A stretch of DNA of 7,644 nt from Clostridia bacterium (GTDB lineage Bacteria > Bacillota_A > Clostridia > Oscillospirales > CAG-272): the NCBI GenBank assembly GCA_017547395.1, contig JAFYPS010000030.1, positions 1 through 7,644 on the forward strand. Direction: 5' to 3'. Positions within the stretch are counted from its first letter, which is position 1; every line of letters starts with the position of its first letter. This document shows, piece after piece, positions 5,077-7,644 of this stretch. The position numbers were made by a program, and so were the translations under genes. The notes below the pieces were generated by a model, which was not told the origin of the DNA, did not search any database, and saw only the letters and a list, made by a program, of their open reading frames with translations.

Positions 5077-7512
5077 TTAAACTGTACGAATACCTGCATC
5101 AAAGTTTTTGGAAATTCTCTTGACGATACTGTTTGCAACCGACTCAATTTCCTGGCTGGTAAGTGTTTTTTCTGCAGAGCCGATAACAAGACGAACGGTG
5201 AGTGACTTCTTGCCCTCGGGTATCTGCTTACCTTTATATTCATCAACAAAACAAGCATCGTGGAGAAGCTCATTCTTCTTGCTCATAATACAAGCGTAAA
5301 TATCATCCCACTTAACCATAGAATCAATAAGGAATGAAACGTCATACTCATTCATCGGGAACTCTGCAAGGCGAGTATAGCGGTTTGTTCTCGATCTGAA
5401 AGGCACAAACTCATCCATATCAAGCTCTACAAGTACCGCGGAAAGAACCTTGATTCCGCAAGCGAGTGCCGCCTTCTTGGAAAGAAGACCCATATCGCCG
5501 ATTCGCTTACCGTTAAGACAAATATTAAGCCATACAACGTTATCCGCCCAATAAGGCTTTTCAATTCTCTCGAAAGTAAAGCCCTCCATATGAGTGTAGC
5601 GAGGCATCATACCGATTACACCCTTTGCACGGCGGAAAATACCGTCAATATCGTCGTTCTTGCCTACAAATGCGCAACCAAGATGGCGCTTCTGACAAGG
5701 AAGTTTTTCGTTGTTATACTTCTCGGTATAGTCGCTGTTAAGGAAAATCTGCGCTTCCTCGAAAATATCGAACTCATCAAAGTTACGCTCGTTCTTAACA
5801 ATAGCCTTACAGATATTAGGAAGAAGCGATGACTTGATATACTTTTCGGTAGGTGACGGAGGAGTCGCAAGAGCCAGAATATTGCTTGTATCGGGGATAA
5901 GCGCATTTACAAACTCGTCGCTCATCCAAGGATACGTGAAAATCTCCTGCATATTAGAGCGGAATGCAAGATATTCCTTAACCTTACGGATAAGATCGGT
6001 ATCAAGCTGATTGATCGCACCGTCAAAAGTGGTGGTAATCTGAGTTGCCTCAAAGTTTTCGTAGCCGTACATACGGGCAACTTCTTCCATAACGTCAGCC
6101 TTAATGGAAACGTCACCTGTAGAGCGCCACGTGGGAACTACAATGTGCATATTTGTATCGGTAAACGATACCTCAAATCCCATTGTGCCAAGCTTCTTTT
6201 CAACAACTTCTTTAGGTATACGCTTGCCAAGACGGCGGTCAAGCCACTCAAGCTCAACGTCGATTTCCTTCTTAACAAGTTTATTCGGATACTGGTCGTT
6301 GTATGCAGTAACCTTCATCTCGGGATAAAGCTTTGCAAAAAGCTCCATAGCAAGTGAAAGTGCAATGTCGCAACGCTCGGGATCGATCGCCTTTTCATAA
6401 CGGGAGGAAGCCTCGGTTCGGTTATCATAGCGAAGTGCGGTTCTGCGAACGCCTCTCGACTCAAAGTTTGCAACCTCGAGGATAACACTGTCTGTTTCGG
6501 GAAGAACAGAATCCTTTGCTCCGCCCATTACACCTGCGAGAGCAACCGCACCCTCAGCATCTGCAATTACGAGGTCATCGGTAGAAAGTTCAAGATTCTT
6601 GTCATTGAGAAGCTGGAGGTTCTCTCCCTCGTTTGCGCGGCGTATTTCAATATGATTGATAATATGATTAGAGTCAAAAACGTGTGTGGGCTGACCTGTC
6701 GCAAGCATTACGTAGTTAGTAACGTCAACAAGCGCGTTTATTGGACGCATACCCACGCGCCAGATACGGCTCTGCATTTCAAAAGGAGAAGGCTTTACGG
6801 AAAGACCTTCAATGCGCGCGCCGATATAGCGGGGACATCTTTCCTCATCCATAATTCTTACGTCGTAAGATTCGGTTGTTTCGGGAACGTACTTATCAAA
6901 TTCAACAAGAGGAAGATCGTAAAGAGCTGCAATCTCGCGTGCGATACCGTAGTGGCCCCAAAGGTCAGGACGGTTAGTCATAGACTTGTTGTCAATCTCG
7001 AGAATAATATCGTCAAGATTAAGCGCTGTAGCAAGAGGTGTACCTGCCGCTACATCGAGTGAAGTAACGTCCATAATCTCGTGCTCCTCTGCAGCAGGGA
7101 AAAGATCGCTAAGACCAACCTCGACGGATGCACAGATCATACCAAAGCTTGCAACACCGCGAAGCTTTGCATTCTTTATTTCAACAGGCTCGCCCTCTCC
7201 GTGCCAGCGTACCATCGCACCGGGACAAGCAACAACAACCTTCATTCCCGCTTCAAGATTGCTGCCGCCGCAAACGATATCCTTGATTTCGCCGTCGCCG
7301 ACGTCAACCTTACAAACACGAAGTTTGTCTGCGTTGGGATGAGGAAGAACTTCTTCTATCACACCTACAACGATTTTTTCAAAACGCTCCGCAAGGCTCT
7401 CTGCCCCCTCTACTTCAACAGTAGACATCGTGAGGTCGTATGCGAGCTTTGTAAGATCCATATCATCAGGAATCTTTACGTAGTCTTTAATCCAATTAAG
7501 TGATAATTTCAT
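5077..7512 (-). CDS. pheT: Phenylalanine--tRNA ligase beta subunit
   Basis: PheT is the large subunit of the alpha2beta2 cytoplasmic enzyme that charges tRNA-Phe; it binds tRNA and edits mischarged Tyr-tRNA. At 811 residues it is full length for the bacterial family. Domains in order: N-terminal MKLSLNWIKDYV; EMAP/OB-type tRNA-binding domain, about residues 42-150 (HPNADKLRVCKVDVG); B3/4 editing domain, about 210-385, preceded by NRPDLWGHYGIAREIAAL (180-197); B5 DNA-binding-like domain, about 405-475, ending in the DVMEEVARMYGY motif; the catalytic-like core; and a C-terminal FDX-ACB anticodon-binding domain, about 718-811 (FPMNEYDVSFLID). The start at 7512 has AAAGGAG at 7522-7528 with a 9-base spacer. 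It lies 14 bases after pheS and is surely its operon partner. I see no frameshift or missing motif. Confidence 0.97.
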   Translation of the reverse strand: MKLSLNWIKDYVKIPDDMDLTKLAYDLTMSTVEVEGAESLAERFEKIVVGVIEEVLPHPNADKLRVCKVDVGDGEIKDIVCGGSNLEAGMKVVVACPGAMVRWHGEGEPVEIKNAKLRGVASFGMICASVEVGLSDLFPAAEEHEIMDVTSLDVAAGTPLATALNLDDIILEIDNKSMTNRPDLWGHYGIAREIAALYDLPLVEFDKYVPETTESYDVRIMDEERCPRYIGARIEGLSVKPSPFEMQSRIWRVGMRPINALVDVTNYVMLATGQPTHVFDSNHIINHIEIRRANEGENLQLLNDKNLELSTDDLVIADAEGAVALAGVMGGAKDSVLPETDSVILEVANFESRGVRRTALRYDNRTEASSRYEKAIDPERCDIALSLAMELFAKLYPEMKVTAYNDQYPNKLVKKEIDVELEWLDRRLGKRIPKEVVEKKLGTMGFEVSFTDTNMHIVVPTWRSTGDVSIKADVMEEVARMYGYENFEATQITTTFDGAINQLDTDLIRKVKEYLAFRSNMQEIFTYPWMSDEFVNALIPDTSNILALATPPSPTEKYIKSSLLPNICKAIVKNERNFDEFDIFEEAQIFLNSDYTEKYNNEKLPCQKRHLGCAFVGKNDDIDGIFRRAKGVIGMMPRYTHMEGFTFERIEKPYWADNVVWLNICLNGKRIGDMGLLSKKAALACGIKVLSAVLVELDMDEFVPFRSRTNRYTRLAEFPMNEYDVSFLIDSMVKWDDIYACIMSKKNELLHDACFVDEYKGKQIPEGKKSLTVRLVIGSAEKTLTSQEIESVANSIVKRISKNFDAGIRTV

Positions 7513-7521
7513 TTTCGCTTT

Positions 7522-7528
7522 CTCCTTT
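7522..7528 (-). promoter_or_regulatory. pheT ribosome binding site overlapping the pheS stop codon
   Basis: AAAGGAG (7528-7522) shares its first two bases with the pheS TAA stop (7529-7527). Ribosomes finishing pheS therefore stop on the pheT initiation region, an arrangement that would help keep the two subunits in equal amounts. Confidence 0.8.
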
Positions 7529-7644
7529 AATTGAACTGCTTGAGGAATCTGAGGTCGGTGCTGTGGAACAGACGCACGTCGTCAACTCCGTAACGCATCA
7601 TTACAAGACGGTCAAGACCGATATTTACGTAGAAGCCCGTATAC
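7527..7644 (-). CDS. pheS: Phenylalanine--tRNA ligase alpha subunit, C-terminal fragment
   Basis: Only the last 38 codons are inside the window; the gene runs off the right edge, which is a cut of the window and not a broken gene. The translated end includes [16 protein letters not shown] and finishes DLRFLKQFN. This matches the C-terminus of bacterial PheS, where the GLxRL stretch is class II synthetase motif 3, whose arginine contacts ATP. The usual family form is GLGLERLAML, so the asparagine and aspartate here are mild variants. PheS provides the catalytic site of the synthetase and pairs with the pheT product encoded 14 bases downstream. The operon promoter and any T-box or attenuator lie outside the window. 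Confidence 0.95.
   Translation of the reverse strand, partial: YTGFYVNIGLDRLVMMRYGVDDVRLFHSTDLRFLKQFN

Noticed and set aside
4552..5205. 217-codon open frame on the plus strand
   Set aside because: It is antisense to cysK and the end of pheT, rich in Cys, Asn and Arg in a way typical of a complement-strand shadow, and has no domain.
6652..7503. Two plus-strand open frames opposite pheT (136 and 140 codons)
   Set aside because: Both are antisense to a highly conserved, full-length pheT and show no family motif.

Overview
The window looks like chromosomal DNA from an anaerobic, low-to-moderate GC Firmicute of the class Clostridia, possibly a Ruminococcaceae/Oscillospirales-type fibre degrader. 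Four things support this: AGGAGG-type ribosome binding sites, a secreted esterase ending in a dockerin module (the anchoring module of cellulosomes), a SPOCS (DUF3794)/LysM protein like the spore-coat morphogen SipL, and a pheS-pheT-cysK run of bacterial housekeeping genes. The genus cannot be fixed from this window.

Layout. Bases 1-260 are AT-rich and non-coding. They end in a near-consensus housekeeping promoter (TTGACA, 17 bases, TAAAAT) that drives the only plus-strand gene, 267-2177. That gene encodes a secreted protein with a signal peptide, two beta-rich lectin-like modules, an SGNH/GDSL-family esterase domain and a C-terminal dockerin. It converges on the minus-strand genes at a shared 15-bp terminator hairpin (2176-2209). 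The rest reads on the minus strand. In transcription order it holds the 3' end of pheS (7644-7527), pheT (7512-5077), a cysK-like gene (5073-4147) followed by a terminator, a SipL-like spore gene with its own sigma-E-like promoter (4044-2512), and a 69-residue DUF378 membrane protein (2417-2208).

How the genes work together. PheS and PheT form the alpha2beta2 phenylalanyl-tRNA synthetase and are clearly an operon; the pheT ribosome binding site overlaps the pheS stop codon. The cysK-like gene starts 3 bases after the pheT stop without a good ribosome binding site, so it is probably co-transcribed and translationally coupled. A hairpin after cysK ends that unit. The SipL-like gene then has a separate transcription start that fits mother-cell sporulation control, and the DUF378 gene may be read through from it. 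The dockerin esterase is a separate unit, probably concerned with removing acyl groups from plant polysaccharide.

No mobile element, CRISPR array, tRNA or rRNA was seen. The most interesting points are the modular dockerin esterase with a GHS instead of GDS nucleophile motif, the sigma-E-like promoter in front of the SipL-like gene, and a cysteine synthase with several altered active-site motifs coupled to pheT.
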